Shown piece by piece: positions 17,337-26,589 of a stretch of DNA of 64,000 nucleotides. Made by a program: the position numbers and the translations under genes. The first letter of the stretch is position 1. Each line of letters opens with the position of its first letter. Source of the DNA: Planctomycetota bacterium (GTDB lineage Bacteria > Planctomycetota > Brocadiia > SM23-32 > JAKLEA01); assembly GCA_022711755.1 (NCBI GenBank), contig JAKLEA010000012.1, positions 62,001 through 126,000 of the forward strand, read 5' to 3'. The notes below the pieces were generated by a model that was given only the letters and a program-made list of their open reading frames with translations, was not told where the DNA came from and did not search any database.

Positions 17337-18626
17337 CTACTTGCGCCCGGGTTTCCCGCCCTGCGCCTTTTCGAATGGGATGGCCCTGGCCTTGCCGGAT
17401 CCTTCGCTGACGACAACATAGAAACTGCCGTCTTCCCTGGCGTTAAGCTTTGCCTCATATGTGATCAGCCCATGACACGGGCAGACGATCGCCGGCGGCT
17501 TGTCCGGTCCGTCCTCAAAAGAGAAGATGTAACTGTATTTTCCCCGGGCCTTCTCCTTGCCGGCATTCTTGTCCAGAGGACATCGGCAGATTGCTTCAAG
17601 CTCTGCTCGCGTGGACGCGCTCATCTCGGTTCCATAGCAGGTCGTCAACTTCAACGGACCTTCAAGCCTCTCGATCGGGACCCCGTCAATCATCTCTTCG
17701 AATGTCTTCGGCCTGCCGCCTGCCCTGGTTCTGACCGACAGGATTGTTGCGACGAATTCCAGGTTGTCCCAGCAGACGTACCGGGGGGAGGTCTCCATGC
17801 CCTCGATGAAATCCTTCCATTCGTCCTCGATCCTGAGCATGTCGGAACCGAAGGCATTCCGCATGGACTCGCCCTTGGATGCCCCGCGTTTTAACGAGTC
17901 AATATATCTGTCCAGCACCGGGGTAAGTTTTCCATTCCTGCCGTGTATGAGGAAATGGACCATGCTCCATGCCTGAAGGTAGTTGACCCCTGCCTGGCCC
18001 GGCGTCTCTCTCGCCGCGTGCCATTCCTCGCTTGTTATCAACAGGAAACGGCTCCAGTTGGCGAATTTGTCCCCCTTGAGGCATTCCTTCAACTCTTCGA
18101 TCCGATAGGGCGCGACGTCTCCTGTTTCGTAGCCTTTTGACGTTGGCAGCGCGGCTCCGTAATACTCAGCCATCCCTTCATTCAGCCAGAGCGGGCAATC
18201 GCGGCTGACGCGGGCATGCATGAACTGGTGGAATCCTTCATGATAAAGGATGCGGAAAAGCTGTGGCAGGGTTCGGTCCCCGATATATGCGGCCAGGTGG
18301 CCGCGTCCGGCGTTGAAGAATCCGCCTGTGCCCTTCAGGGCGTATCCGCCCAGATTCAGATATTCCTCCTCGTGCGCGAAGACGTAGACGAGCGACCTCG
18401 CTCCGGCCGGATTGGCGAAGCGCCCGAAGCGCCGCATGTATTCGGCGTGGATGCCCTCCATTTCCGCCGCCACCCGCCGGGTCAGGTCCATGCTGACGTC
18501 GGTGGCTACGTCGTAATTGGACGTTGAGACGCGGAAGAGCTGCGGCTCGGCATGAGCGGCGTCCGTCATCAGGGCCGGAAATATGGCCAGCATCCAATAC
18601 GCAATTATTGATCCTGTCGGTCTCAT
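17337..18626 (-). CDS. Secreted DUF1570 / gluzincin-type metallopeptidase-like protein
   Basis: Starting at ATG 18626 gives 429 aa with a signal peptide (MRPTGSIIAYWMLAIFPALM, cleavage near AHA-EP); a longer frame upstream has no such feature. The zinc site HEGFH (about 129-133) and the downstream NEGMAEYYG (third ligand Glu at about 150) define the gluzincin arrangement of DUF1570, a family common in Planctomycetes. A Cys-rich tail (CRCPLDKNAG...IVCPCHG) resembles a small treble-clef or disulfide-stabilised extension. Substrate is unknown. It is the first gene of a minus-strand operon with the ComEA-like gene and uvrB. Confidence 0.8.
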   Translation of the reverse strand: MRPTGSIIAYWMLAIFPALMTDAAHAEPQLFRVSTSNYDVATDVSMDLTRRVAAEMEGIHAEYMRRFGRFANPAGARSLVYVFAHEEEYLNLGGYALKGTGGFFNAGRGHLAAYIGDRTLPQLFRILYHEGFHQFMHARVSRDCPLWLNEGMAEYYGAALPTSKGYETGDVAPYRIEELKECLKGDKFANWSRFLLITSEEWHAARETPGQAGVNYLQAWSMVHFLIHGRNGKLTPVLDRYIDSLKRGASKGESMRNAFGSDMLRIEDEWKDFIEGMETSPRYVCWDNLEFVATILSVRTRAGGRPKTFEEMIDGVPIERLEGPLKLTTCYGTEMSASTRAELEAICRCPLDKNAGKEKARGKYSYIFSFEDGPDKPPAIVCPCHGLITYEAKLNAREDGSFYVVVSEGSGKARAIPFEKAQGGKPGRK

Positions 18627-18691
18627 CGTCAGCCATTCTAGTCCGCGGCGTAAAGACAGGTCAAGAAAGCATGAGGGGAGAGAGTGCGCCG

Positions 18692-18720
18692 TTGTAGCGC
18701 AGCCGTCCCGGCCGCAGAAT
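18692..18720. repeat. Dispersed TTGTAGCGCAG-type repeat
   Basis: TTGTAGCGCAG followed by a GC-rich dyad (CCGTCCCGG) matches the start of the repeat at 30382-30460. It lies in the divergent gap between the DUF1570 gene and the nucleotidyltransferase gene. Confidence 0.45.
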
Positions 18721-18865
18721 AAAGTGGCAGGCAATACGCCAGCGCAACAACTTAAGCCGCCGCCGCCCCAATTCGTGTCCCAGCTTTCTCCATGCAATAC
18801 AACCCGTCTTTGATTAAAATACCGCCCGCTGGAAACTTACCGGTTTTGAACTCATGGAGCGAAGA

Positions 18866-19699
18866 ATGAGCAAACCCATAACCAAAGCCGTGATCCTGGC
18901 AAGGGGACTCGGCACGAGGATGCAGAAATCCGACGGAGCCGAACTCGATCCGGAAACCGCCCGCATCGCACAGCAGGGATTGAAGGCCCTCATACAGGTC
19001 GCGGGAAGACCGTTCCTCGATTACGGGCTTCAGAACCTGCTTGACGCCGGATTCACCGAAATCTGCCTCATAGTCCCGCCCGGCGAAACGCCATTCAAAT
19101 CATACTACTCCGAAGTCGGTCAAAGACTCGCCGGAAAGGCATCCATCTGCTTTGCCGTGCAGGAACTGCCGCGCGGAACTTCCGACGCGCTGGCCCCGGC
19201 GGAAGACTTCGCCGGAAAAGAAGGCATCGTCATGGTCAACGCGGACAACATCTATTCGACCGAGGACTTGGCGGCGTTGCGCACTGCGGACGACGGATGC
19301 TGGGTCGTGGGTTACACGAAGGATGCCCTCACGGTGCGCGGCAACCTTGCGGTGGAGAAGGTCGCCCGCATGGCCTGTGTGCAGATGGACGCGGCAATGA
19401 ACCTCGAACGCATCGTCGAGAAACCCCCCCGCCCGGAGGACTACGCTGTCAACGGGGTTGTCTACGTCAGCATGAACCTCTTCCGCTTCAGCCCGATCGT
19501 CTTCGAGGCTTGCAGAAAGATCGAACCTCATCCCGTTCGCGGCGAATACGAGATTACATCAACCGTCCAATACATCATTGACCACAAACTGGACTCATAC
19601 AGGGTCCATGTAGCCTCCGGCACGGTTCTGGACCTGAGCGCCCGGGCGGACATCTCTTCCGTAAGGGAGAGGCTGGGGAGCCGGAAGCTGACATTCTGA
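18866..19699 (+). CDS. Sugar-1-phosphate nucleotidyltransferase
   Basis: The start at 18866 (MSKPITKAVILARGLGTRM) is chosen because GGAG lies 6-8 nt upstream; an in-frame ATG 12 nt earlier lacks this. The 277-residue protein has the NTP-binding signature ILARGLGTRM, the Mg-binding VNADNIYS segment (about 120-127) and the sugar-binding PRGTSDAL region, as in RmlA/GlmU-type enzymes that join NTP with a sugar phosphate to make an NDP-sugar. The sugar specificity is not readable. It ends 15 nt before folK, so the two may be co-transcribed even though the pathways differ. Confidence 0.87.
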   Translation: MSKPITKAVILARGLGTRMQKSDGAELDPETARIAQQGLKALIQVAGRPFLDYGLQNLLDAGFTEICLIVPPGETPFKSYYSEVGQRLAGKASICFAVQELPRGTSDALAPAEDFAGKEGIVMVNADNIYSTEDLAALRTADDGCWVVGYTKDALTVRGNLAVEKVARMACVQMDAAMNLERIVEKPPRPEDYAVNGVVYVSMNLFRFSPIVFEACRKIEPHPVRGEYEITSTVQYIIDHKLDSYRVHVASGTVLDLSARADISSVRERLGSRKLTF

Positions 19700-19714
19700 C
19701 GCGGCGCTGATGGC

Positions 19715-20203
19715 ATGTTGAAACGCTGCTGCATTGGTCTTGGGAGCAACCTGGGCGACCGGAAAGCCGCGCTTGACGCCGCGGTTCTGAGGATTGACGG
19801 AATACGCGGCGCCCGGGTCGTCGCCGTCAGCTCATATCACGAAACCGAGCCGGTCGGCCCTCCCCAGCCGCGATATCTCAACGCCGCAGCCCTGATCGAG
19901 ACTGATCTGCCGCCCCATGATCTGCTGCTTGAGCTTCAGAAAATCGAGGACGATCTTGGCAGGCGGCGAACCGTCCGCTGGGGGCCTCGCGCGATTGATC
20001 TTGATATACTGCTTTACGGCGAGGACGTTCTGTATTCGCCGGGATTGACCGTTCCCCATCCGCTCATGCACGAAAGAGCCTTCGTGCTCATGCCGCTGGC
20101 GGAAATCGCCCCGGATATGGCGCATCCCTTGCTCGGCAAGACAGTGGCGGAACTTGTGGCAGGACTTGCCCCGGCGCCTGATGATGCCGGTTCGTCGGAA
20201 TGA
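19715..20203 (+). CDS. folK: 2-amino-4-hydroxy-6-hydroxymethyldihydropteridine pyrophosphokinase
   Basis: FolK transfers pyrophosphate from ATP to the pterin precursor in folate synthesis. The 162-residue protein has GLGSNLGDR at the start, the substrate-binding YHTEP-type segment (SYHETEPVG) and the family signature RWGPRAIDLDILLYG, followed by VPHPLMHERAFVLMPL. Length is normal. No other folate gene is nearby. Confidence 0.95.
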   Translation: MLKRCCIGLGSNLGDRKAALDAAVLRIDGIRGARVVAVSSYHETEPVGPPQPRYLNAAALIETDLPPHDLLLELQKIEDDLGRRRTVRWGPRAIDLDILLYGEDVLYSPGLTVPHPLMHERAFVLMPLAEIAPDMAHPLLGKTVAELVAGLAPAPDDAGSSE

Positions 20204-20278
20204 GTGTGGCGTCCGTCGCCGGCTCGTGCGACAATGACGATGATGTGTACCGTTTAAAGGCAATCGGGGAGGAATGCA

Positions 20279-22093
20279 ATGAAGAAACTGCCGCAGAAAC
20301 GCGCGTTGTCCGCAGCGATATTGAGCGTTCTTGTCGCCGCAATCGCCCTCCCGCTCGCCTTGCGCGCGGAGGACGCAAGGCCGCAGATCACCGTCCAGCG
20401 CAACGTCATGGTCCCCATGCGCGACGGAGTGCGGCTGGCTACGGACATTTATCGTCCGGCCGGCGACGGTAAATATCCGGTAATGCTCAAGCGAACGCCA
20501 TATATGAAGAGCCGCGCAGGAGGGTCGGCGCTTGCCGCCGAGGGCTGGGTGGTCGCGCTTCAGGACTGCCGAGGTCGCTTCGACAGCGAGGGCGAGTTCA
20601 GTCCGATGAAGAACGAGGGGCCGGACGGCTACGACGCTGTGGAATGGCTGGCCGCGCAGCCATGGTCCGACGGCAAGGTCTTCATGTCCGGGGAGAGTTA
20701 TGACGCCGTGACGCAGGTTCAGGCGGCCATGGCGAATCCCCCGCACCTGACGGCGGTGGCGATGGCCGTCGCGCCGACCGTCCATCCGGAACTGACCTTT
20801 TTCCCCGGCGGGCAGGCGCGGCTTGAGATGGTCCAGACATGGATGGCGCTTATGGCCTTGTCGAGCCGGCGCGTGCTGAACCGGGAGGTGGGGATGGCCG
20901 AATGGATGCAGGTTACGCGCGGAGTCCGTCCGCTGGACCTGCTGGCCCCCGGCGGGCTTCAGCGCGAGGGCGAACGCCTTGCTGCGGAATGGCGCAAGCG
21001 GCTCCCGCTGCGCGATCCCGGCCCGCTGCGCGTCGGCGGGCGGAGCTACATCGAGACCGTCGGCCTGATGATGGACACTTGGTATCACCCGGAACTGTGG
21101 GACGCCTACAGCGCCATCAGGAACGCCGACAAGTTCAACGTCCCGTGCCTCATCTTCGCCGGAACGTTCGACATCTTCGGTCAGGAGGATATCGAGCTTT
21201 GGCGCGCGATCCGCGAGCGCGGCGGCCCGAAGGCGCGGGAGAACACCTACCTCATCCTCGGCCCGTTCCGCCACGGAGGCGCTCCGTGCGGCGACCTCCC
21301 GACGCCCGATCCCTGGAAAATCATGGCCGACAGTTCAAAGCTCTGGCGCGAACGCTGGACAACGGGACGTCCGAATGAGGTTGACAAATGGCCCAAGCTC
21401 AGGCTCATCATCGGCGGGACCGATCGCGAGATGCAGACCGACTCATGGCCGCCCGTCGGAGCGAAGCCGTCGAAGCTCTACCTGACCGAGGACGGCCTCT
21501 CCCCCGATGCGCAGAAGTCTGATGAAATGTCGCGCTCGTTCGTCTACGACCCGTCCGACCCGTGCCCGACGCTGGGCGGTTGCACACTGACGATAGACAA
21601 CGGGATGCGCAACCACGCCAGGCTTGTCAATCGTCCGGATGTGTTGGTCTTTGACGGCCCGCCGCTTGAGCGCGACATGATCGTCGCCGGCCGCGTGAAG
21701 GCGCGCCTGTTCATCAAGACCGACGCTCCGGACACGGACTTCACCGCGATGCTTCTGGATGTCTATCCGGCTGAGGCGGGCAAGGAGGCCTACCGCGGGA
21801 ACGTCTGCGACGGCGTGACGATGCTGCGCTTCAGGAAGGGTCTTGGCAGGGAGGATTTTGTCAAACCCGGGGAGATTGTCGAAATCGAGATTGACCTCTG
21901 GAGCGCGGCGCATTGCTTCAAGAAGGGCCACCGCCTTGCCGTGCATTTGAGTTCGTCCAACTTCCCCCGCTTCGCTCGGAACCTGAACACCAGCGAGAGG
22001 TGCGGGTTCGGCAGCGCCGCGAGGAAGGCGGTCAACACGGTTTTCTTCGACAAAACACGCCCGTCGGCCATCGAATTCAGCGTCGTGGATTAG
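20279..22093 (+). CDS. CocE/NonD-family alpha/beta hydrolase, secreted
   Basis: The 604-residue protein carries a signal peptide (residues 1-30, ending LALRA-ED) and the X-Pro dipeptidyl-peptidase/CocE architecture. The entry motif is VMVPMRDGVRLATDIYRP, the nucleophile elbow GESYDA has Ser140, the acid region is FAGTFDIFGQED, the catalytic His lies in ILGPFRHGGAP, and a C-terminal jelly-roll domain starts near residue 440. Enzymes of this group hydrolyse esters, amides or acyl-peptides; the substrate is unknown. SD GGAGG lies about 8 nt before the ATG. It stands alone between folK and a promoter at 22119. Confidence 0.88.
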   Translation: MKKLPQKRALSAAILSVLVAAIALPLALRAEDARPQITVQRNVMVPMRDGVRLATDIYRPAGDGKYPVMLKRTPYMKSRAGGSALAAEGWVVALQDCRGRFDSEGEFSPMKNEGPDGYDAVEWLAAQPWSDGKVFMSGESYDAVTQVQAAMANPPHLTAVAMAVAPTVHPELTFFPGGQARLEMVQTWMALMALSSRRVLNREVGMAEWMQVTRGVRPLDLLAPGGLQREGERLAAEWRKRLPLRDPGPLRVGGRSYIETVGLMMDTWYHPELWDAYSAIRNADKFNVPCLIFAGTFDIFGQEDIELWRAIRERGGPKARENTYLILGPFRHGGAPCGDLPTPDPWKIMADSSKLWRERWTTGRPNEVDKWPKLRLIIGGTDREMQTDSWPPVGAKPSKLYLTEDGLSPDAQKSDEMSRSFVYDPSDPCPTLGGCTLTIDNGMRNHARLVNRPDVLVFDGPPLERDMIVAGRVKARLFIKTDAPDTDFTAMLLDVYPAEAGKEAYRGNVCDGVTMLRFRKGLGREDFVKPGEIVEIEIDLWSAAHCFKKGHRLAVHLSSSNFPRFARNLNTSERCGFGSAARKAVNTVFFDKTRPSAIEFSVVD

Positions 22094-22118
22094 ACTGTCG
22101 CCGGCGAGTCCGGCGATG

Positions 22119-22148
22119 TTGACCGGACGGGACGCCGGCTGCTATAAG
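22119..22148 (+). promoter_or_regulatory. Promoter candidate for TIM-barrel isomerase gene
   Basis: TTGACC at 22119-22124, 18 bp spacer, TATAAG at 22143-22148 (5/6 in both boxes). About 70 nt upstream of the ATG at 22220. Confidence 0.55.
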
Positions 22149-22219
22149 TCCCTCATTCGCAGCGATTCCTTTCCGGCGCGATGGCGTCGCCGCAACGGCC
22201 TCAAGACAGGAGAAAAGGC

Positions 22220-23083
22220 ATGATAAAGTTCAGCATCGGCTCGTTCAGCTTCCACCGTCTGCTGGGCGACGGCAAGCAGGACATTTTCCAGTACATCAAG
22301 GATTGCAAGGACCTCGGCTGCACCCACCTTCAGCCCTGGAACGCGCATTTCGCCCGCTCGACCTCCAAGGAGGAGGTCAACAAGCTCGGGCGCAATCCGG
22401 GCCTCCCCGGCATGCCGACGTGGTGCCTCCCCCCCGATGATGACGCATACATCGCGGACATACGCGCCGCCGCCGATGACGCGGGCCTGCCCTTCGAGTG
22501 CATCGCCGTTGACCGCGCGCACATCTTCGAGCCGACTGAAGCGCAGCGAAACGAGAACAGGAAGCTGGCGTGCCTCTGGCTTGAGGTTGCAGAAAAACTT
22601 GGCGCGGAGTCAATGCGCGTTGACGCCGGTGGCCCGCAGGACATGCCCGACGACGTCTTCAAAATCATCTGCGAAGGCTACGCCGACCTTATCGAACGCG
22701 GGTTCGACTGCGGAGTGCGGATCATCACGGAGAATCACTGGGGTCCCAGCGTAGTGCCGGAAAACGTCGTCAAGCTGCTTGAGAACATTGACGGTCTGGG
22801 GTTCCTTTTCGATACGAACAACTGGCTCAAGGAACGCCAGGACGAGGCGTGGGACATGTGCGCGAAGTACGCCGTCGCCACGCACTTCAAGACGTTCGAA
22901 TTCGACGAGGAGGGCGAGGAGAAGAACGTGGACGTCAGGCGGGCCGTGGAACTGCTGGTCGAGGCGGGCTATGACGGCCCGTGGGGAGTCGAGAGCGTCC
23001 CGAGCGACGGGGACGAGATCGGCGCCGCGGCCAAGACCATCGCCCTGATCCGCAGGTCGCTTGACGATCTCGGCGTAAGATAA
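22220..23083 (+). CDS. Sugar phosphate isomerase/epimerase (xylose-isomerase-like TIM barrel)
   Basis: ATG at 22220 is supported by AGGAG 8 nt upstream; a longer frame starts 39 nt earlier without such a site. The 287-residue protein has the AP_endonuc_2 barrel pattern: IGSFSFHR, LGCTHLQPWNAHF, AESMRVDAGG, GVRIITENHW, LGFLFDTNNW, VATHFKTFEF and PWGVESVPSDG, with acidic and His residues at strand ends placed for metal binding. Members isomerise or epimerise sugars and inositols, and in PVC-type genomes often act with Gfo/Idh dehydrogenases. No partner is adjacent, so the substrate is open. Confidence 0.85.
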   Translation: MIKFSIGSFSFHRLLGDGKQDIFQYIKDCKDLGCTHLQPWNAHFARSTSKEEVNKLGRNPGLPGMPTWCLPPDDDAYIADIRAAADDAGLPFECIAVDRAHIFEPTEAQRNENRKLACLWLEVAEKLGAESMRVDAGGPQDMPDDVFKIICEGYADLIERGFDCGVRIITENHWGPSVVPENVVKLLENIDGLGFLFDTNNWLKERQDEAWDMCAKYAVATHFKTFEFDEEGEEKNVDVRRAVELLVEAGYDGPWGVESVPSDGDEIGAAAKTIALIRRSLDDLGVR

Positions 23084-23158
23084 ATTCTGCGGTTGCGCGG
23101 GATAAGGGACTTTGCGTCCGGTTAATAATCAGGCCGGATAAGGCATTCGGAAATGCGG

Positions 23159-23181
23159 GGGGCGGGTTTTGAACCCGCCCC
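23159..23181. repeat. Inverted repeat GGGGCGGGTT/AACCCGCCCC
   Basis: A perfect 10 bp stem with a 3 nt loop, in the gap between the isomerase and methyltransferase genes. The same element recurs at 30537-30559. It has no T-tract, so it is more likely a dispersed REP-like element than an intrinsic terminator. Confidence 0.5.
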
Positions 23182-23229
23182 TTTGCGCTGATTGGCGCTT
23201 CGGCGCGGATACCTCATGGCGGAGGGGAT

Positions 23230-24015
23230 TTGACCTTGCGGTTCGAGTTCGGCGAGAACTGGAAAGCCTTCGTAATCGGCGTCGGCGATGACGACGTCCG
23301 GGATGCGGAAGCTTCGCTGGAACGACTCTTCGGCTCCGGGGAAGTCCTGCGGGGGAAATCGTTCCTTGACATCGGTTGCGGCTCAGGACTTTTCTGCCTT
23401 GCCGCCCTGCGCTGCGGGGCATCCGGAATAGTTGGGATTGACGTTGATCCGAAGAGCGTTGAAGCTTCGCGGATGCTCAAGCAGAGGTTCGCGCCTCAAA
23501 ACGCCGACTGGAACATCCGGGCCGGATCGGTCCTGGATCAGGATTTCCTGTCCTCCCTGCCCGACTGCGATATCGTCTATAGTTGGGGCGTCCTGCACCA
23601 TACCGGGCGGATGTGGGACGCCATCGCCGCCGCCGCCGGAAAAACCGCCCCGGGCGGCCTGTTCGCCATTGCGATTTACAACCGCGTTTGGAATTCCGCG
23701 CTGTGGCTGAAGATCAAAATCCTCTACAATCGCAGCGGGACATTCGCGCAGAAAATGATGGTTGCTGCCCTATTCTCGGCCAGGGCATGCGTCAGGCTGC
23801 TCAGGCTGAAGCATCCCTTCCGGGAAAAGCGCGGCATGTCCGTCCGGCGAGACGCTGTTGACTGGCTGGGCGGGCTTCCTTACGAATATGCGTCCCCTGA
23901 TGAAGTCCGCTCATTCATGGCGGGCCTGGGTTTCGAGCCGGTCTCAGAAAACCTGACAAGGCGCAACGGTTGCAGCGAATTCGTCTACAGACGTCCAACA
24001 ATTCAATGCGCATAG
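23230..24015 (+). CDS. Class I SAM-dependent methyltransferase (TTG start)
   Basis: The 261-residue protein has a Rossmann methyltransferase core: motif I LDIGCGSGLFCLAA (about 45-58), acidic loop GIDVDPKSVEA, and SWGVLHHTGRMWDAI as motif IV/post-IV. The start is TTG at 23230, directly behind a strong GGAGGGG; an ATG just upstream (23216) is out of frame and closes after five codons. Its stop overlaps the start of the GT4 gene by 10 nt, so the two are translationally coupled. It probably methylates a glycan or a lipid-linked sugar together with the glycosyltransferase, which is inference from context. Confidence 0.85.
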   Translation: MTLRFEFGENWKAFVIGVGDDDVRDAEASLERLFGSGEVLRGKSFLDIGCGSGLFCLAALRCGASGIVGIDVDPKSVEASRMLKQRFAPQNADWNIRAGSVLDQDFLSSLPDCDIVYSWGVLHHTGRMWDAIAAAAGKTAPGGLFAIAIYNRVWNSALWLKIKILYNRSGTFAQKMMVAALFSARACVRLLRLKHPFREKRGMSVRRDAVDWLGGLPYEYASPDEVRSFMAGLGFEPVSENLTRRNGCSEFVYRRPTIQCA

Positions 24016-25139
24016 GGATTGACATACGCGTGCTGGGCAGAAACCGCAGGGGCTTCGAGGCCTACGCGCGCGGTCTGCTCAAGCGCCTTCACGAGGTCGC
24101 TCCTGACGATGAGTTCGTCCTCTACATTGATCATCCGGTTGACGACGACATCCTTGCAAGGAGCAATTATCGCGCAAAAGTGATTCCATCCGGCGCGCAT
24201 TCCCTTCTCTGGACGAACAGGGCTTTGCCCCGGATTGCCAGGGAGGACGGAATAGACGTCTTCCACTTCCCCAGCAGCAACACGTGGTTCGCCTCCGGCG
24301 TCAAGACCGTCGTTACGCTTCACGATATCAGCTTCATGCTCCGCAATGAGGTGGCCTTCATGCCTTTCTACACGAAGGCTTATACAAGGCTCCTTCTATG
24401 GCGGATGCGCGACAAGGCCGATCTGCTGATCACCGATTCCGAGGCCAGCCGGCGCGACATATGCGCCTACATGGAGGTGCAGGAATCTCGCGTGCGCGTC
24501 GTCCACCTGGGCGTGGATGAAAGGTTCAGACCCCTCGATAAGGAAGGGCTGAAAAGCCAACTGGTCGGCATCGGCGTTGGTTCCCGCCCTTACCTGCTTT
24601 ACGTCGGCGGGCTTGACGCGCGGAAGAACCTGAAGACCCTTGTGAAGGCTTTTGACATCTTCCGGGATGAGACAAACTACAATCCCCTGCTGGTCGTCGT
24701 CGGCGAAGCCCGCAAGGCGATGGGCAACATTGCCACCAAGCCGGACTCGATCGTCGCGGGCGCAAGGAACAGGGAGGACATCCTGTTCCTGGGTTACGCC
24801 TCCGACGAAGACCTGGTCTCCCTCTACAACGGAGCGATGCTGCTGATAATTCCGTCGCTGTATGAGGCGTTCGGCCTGACGGCTGTCGAGGCTATGGCGT
24901 GCGGCACGCCGGTCATAGGCTCCAACAACGCCGCGATTCCGGAGGTCGGCGGCGACGCCGCGCTCTACTTCTCCCCAAATGAACCGGAACAGATGGCGCA
25001 TTGCATGGCGAGGGTTCTCTCCGAGCCGGAACTGGCGCAGCGTATGCGTTTGCGGGGGCTTGAGCGGGCCAGACTCTTCTCCTGGAAGGAGAAGGCGCGG
25101 CAGACGCTCCAGTGTTACCGCGAATGCGCCGGGCTATAG
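24006..25139 (+). CDS. Glycosyltransferase family 4
   Basis: The ATG at 24006 gives MRIGIDIRVLGRNRRGFEAY, the usual GT4 N-terminal strand and glycine loop; a frame extension of 12 residues upstream lies inside the methyltransferase gene. The 377-residue protein has the GT-B pattern, with the sugar-nucleotide site in the second half (LYVGGLDARKNLKTLVKAF and the E-x7-E motif YEAFGLTAVEAMACGTPVI). GT4 enzymes are retaining and use NDP-sugars, here probably for surface polysaccharide. It overlaps the preceding methyltransferase gene. Confidence 0.92.
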   Translation: MRIGIDIRVLGRNRRGFEAYARGLLKRLHEVAPDDEFVLYIDHPVDDDILARSNYRAKVIPSGAHSLLWTNRALPRIAREDGIDVFHFPSSNTWFASGVKTVVTLHDISFMLRNEVAFMPFYTKAYTRLLLWRMRDKADLLITDSEASRRDICAYMEVQESRVRVVHLGVDERFRPLDKEGLKSQLVGIGVGSRPYLLYVGGLDARKNLKTLVKAFDIFRDETNYNPLLVVVGEARKAMGNIATKPDSIVAGARNREDILFLGYASDEDLVSLYNGAMLLIIPSLYEAFGLTAVEAMACGTPVIGSNNAAIPEVGGDAALYFSPNEPEQMAHCMARVLSEPELAQRMRLRGLERARLFSWKEKARQTLQCYRECAGL

Positions 25140-25488
25140 TATTCGGAATAACCGGGAACAGTCGCGTATGGCGCTAAGATAAGTATTGGGGGACGCTCTG
25201 CCTGGCATGGCGGCGTGATGTCATTACGATGCCGACATGAGACGCATTGCGTGGCGAAGGCAAGGAACGAATGGCGGAAGACGAAGGGCAGGGGCAAATA
25301 GCCTGCCTTAGCGCAGTCCTTGAATAAATTGACAAGGAAGCCGTGGAACTCGAGCGGAGAAACGCGCAAGAGGCGGAGGAGAAGTCGTCCCGGCCCTCGA
25401 AATCCGCCTCCCGTTTCCGTTTCCCTCAAACCCCGGCGACGGTCTATAATCCCGGCGTCGGCGGAACCAACTTCTTCCATCTGTTTTC
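25140..25488. other. Intergenic region downstream of GT4 gene
   Basis: This 349 bp region contains no convincing gene. A TATAAT hexamer at 25445-25450 lies 39 nt before the next gene start and is a likely -10 box, although the sequence at the -35 position (TCCCTC) is poor. Confidence 0.4.
25445..25450 (+). promoter_or_regulatory. Candidate -10 box for DapB-like gene
   Basis: A perfect TATAAT located 39 nt before the ATG at 25489. No good -35 box is present at 16-18 nt spacing, so an activator may be needed or the match is chance. Confidence 0.35.
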
Positions 25489-26571
25489 ATGAAACGGAGC
25501 GCGGACTTGAAGCGGACAATCAGGCTCGACGAACTGAGAAAACAGGAATCCCGCGTGCTCGGCGCGGTCGTCTTCGGATTCGGCCCGATCGGCATGATGG
25601 CATGCGAGCAGGTTCTGAAACGCCCGTCGCTGAGGCTGGACGGCGTCGTTGACGTCAGGCCCGACATCATCGGGAAGACCGTCGGGGAGGTTCTCGGCGG
25701 GGGATGCGCAAGCGGGGTCGTCATCCGGGACAAGCTTGAGAGGGCGAAGCCCGGCGCGGTCGCCGTGCATACGACGTCAAGCCACCTGCCTGGAATCTGC
25801 GACCAGATAGAGTCGCTCCTGGACGCCGGATACGACGTTGTGTCGTCCTCCGAGGAGCTTTCCGAGCCGTGGCTGCGCCGCCCCGACCTTGCGGCGCGCA
25901 TTGACGCGAAGGCGAGGGCGGCGGACAGAACCGTCGTCGGCACGGGGATCAACCCCGGCTGGGTGCTGGACCTGCTGCCGGCGCTGCTCTCGCTGCCATG
26001 TGTCTCTGTGAAGTCCGTGAAGGCGGAGCGGATTCTGGACGCGGGGAGGCGGCGCGGCCCGCTGCAGAAGAAGATCGGCTCCGGGATGACGCCCGACGAG
26101 TTCGAGCAACTGGCGCAGCGGGGCATGATAGGCCACGTTGGGCTGGTGGAGTCCGCGGCGTTCATCGCCGAGGCGTTCGGATGGCGCATTGACCGGATCG
26201 AGGAGAACCTCGGCCCGGCAGTGGCGGAGGCCGAGATCACGACCGAGCACGTCCGCGTTCTGCCGGGGCAGGTGCGGGGCATTGACCACAAAGCGCTGGC
26301 CTTCGAGGGCGACGATCTCCGGGCCGACCTCCGCCTCGTCATGGCGCTGGGAGAGCCGAGGCAGTACGACCGGCTGACCCTGGATTCCGATCCCGCGGTG
26401 GACGTTGTCGTGAACGGGGGGTATTTTGGGGACACGGCGACGGCGGGGATTCTCGTGAACCTCATTCCGTCAGTAGCGGAAGCGCCGGCCGGGCTGCTTT
26501 CGGCGTGGGAGCTTGCGCGGCTGGGCTGCAAGCCGGACGCGCCCGGACGGAAATTCCGCTTCGCGGAGTGA
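25489..26571 (+). CDS. DapB-like / 2,4-diaminopentanoate dehydrogenase-family oxidoreductase
   Basis: The 360-residue protein begins (after about 22 residues) with a Rossmann NAD(P) loop VVFGFGPIGMMACEQV. It has VVDVRPDIIGKTVGEV, AVHTTSSHLPGI and, in the middle, VGTGINPGWVLDLLPALL, a segment typical of the 2,4-diaminopentanoate dehydrogenase/dihydrodipicolinate reductase-like family. Members with this pattern oxidise or reduce amino-acid-derived amines; true DapB is shorter (about 250-270 aa). No ornithine-degradation genes are nearby, so the physiological substrate is uncertain. Confidence 0.78.
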   Translation: MKRSADLKRTIRLDELRKQESRVLGAVVFGFGPIGMMACEQVLKRPSLRLDGVVDVRPDIIGKTVGEVLGGGCASGVVIRDKLERAKPGAVAVHTTSSHLPGICDQIESLLDAGYDVVSSSEELSEPWLRRPDLAARIDAKARAADRTVVGTGINPGWVLDLLPALLSLPCVSVKSVKAERILDAGRRRGPLQKKIGSGMTPDEFEQLAQRGMIGHVGLVESAAFIAEAFGWRIDRIEENLGPAVAEAEITTEHVRVLPGQVRGIDHKALAFEGDDLRADLRLVMALGEPRQYDRLTLDSDPAVDVVVNGGYFGDTATAGILVNLIPSVAEAPAGLLSAWELARLGCKPDAPGRKFRFAE

Positions 26572-26589
26572 CGGGCGGACGGTGACGAA

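Noticed and set aside
19832-21274. Long minus-strand reading frame over folK and the CocE-like gene
   Set aside because: Shadow frame of two well-supported plus-strand genes; composition is Arg/His-rich and has no domain.
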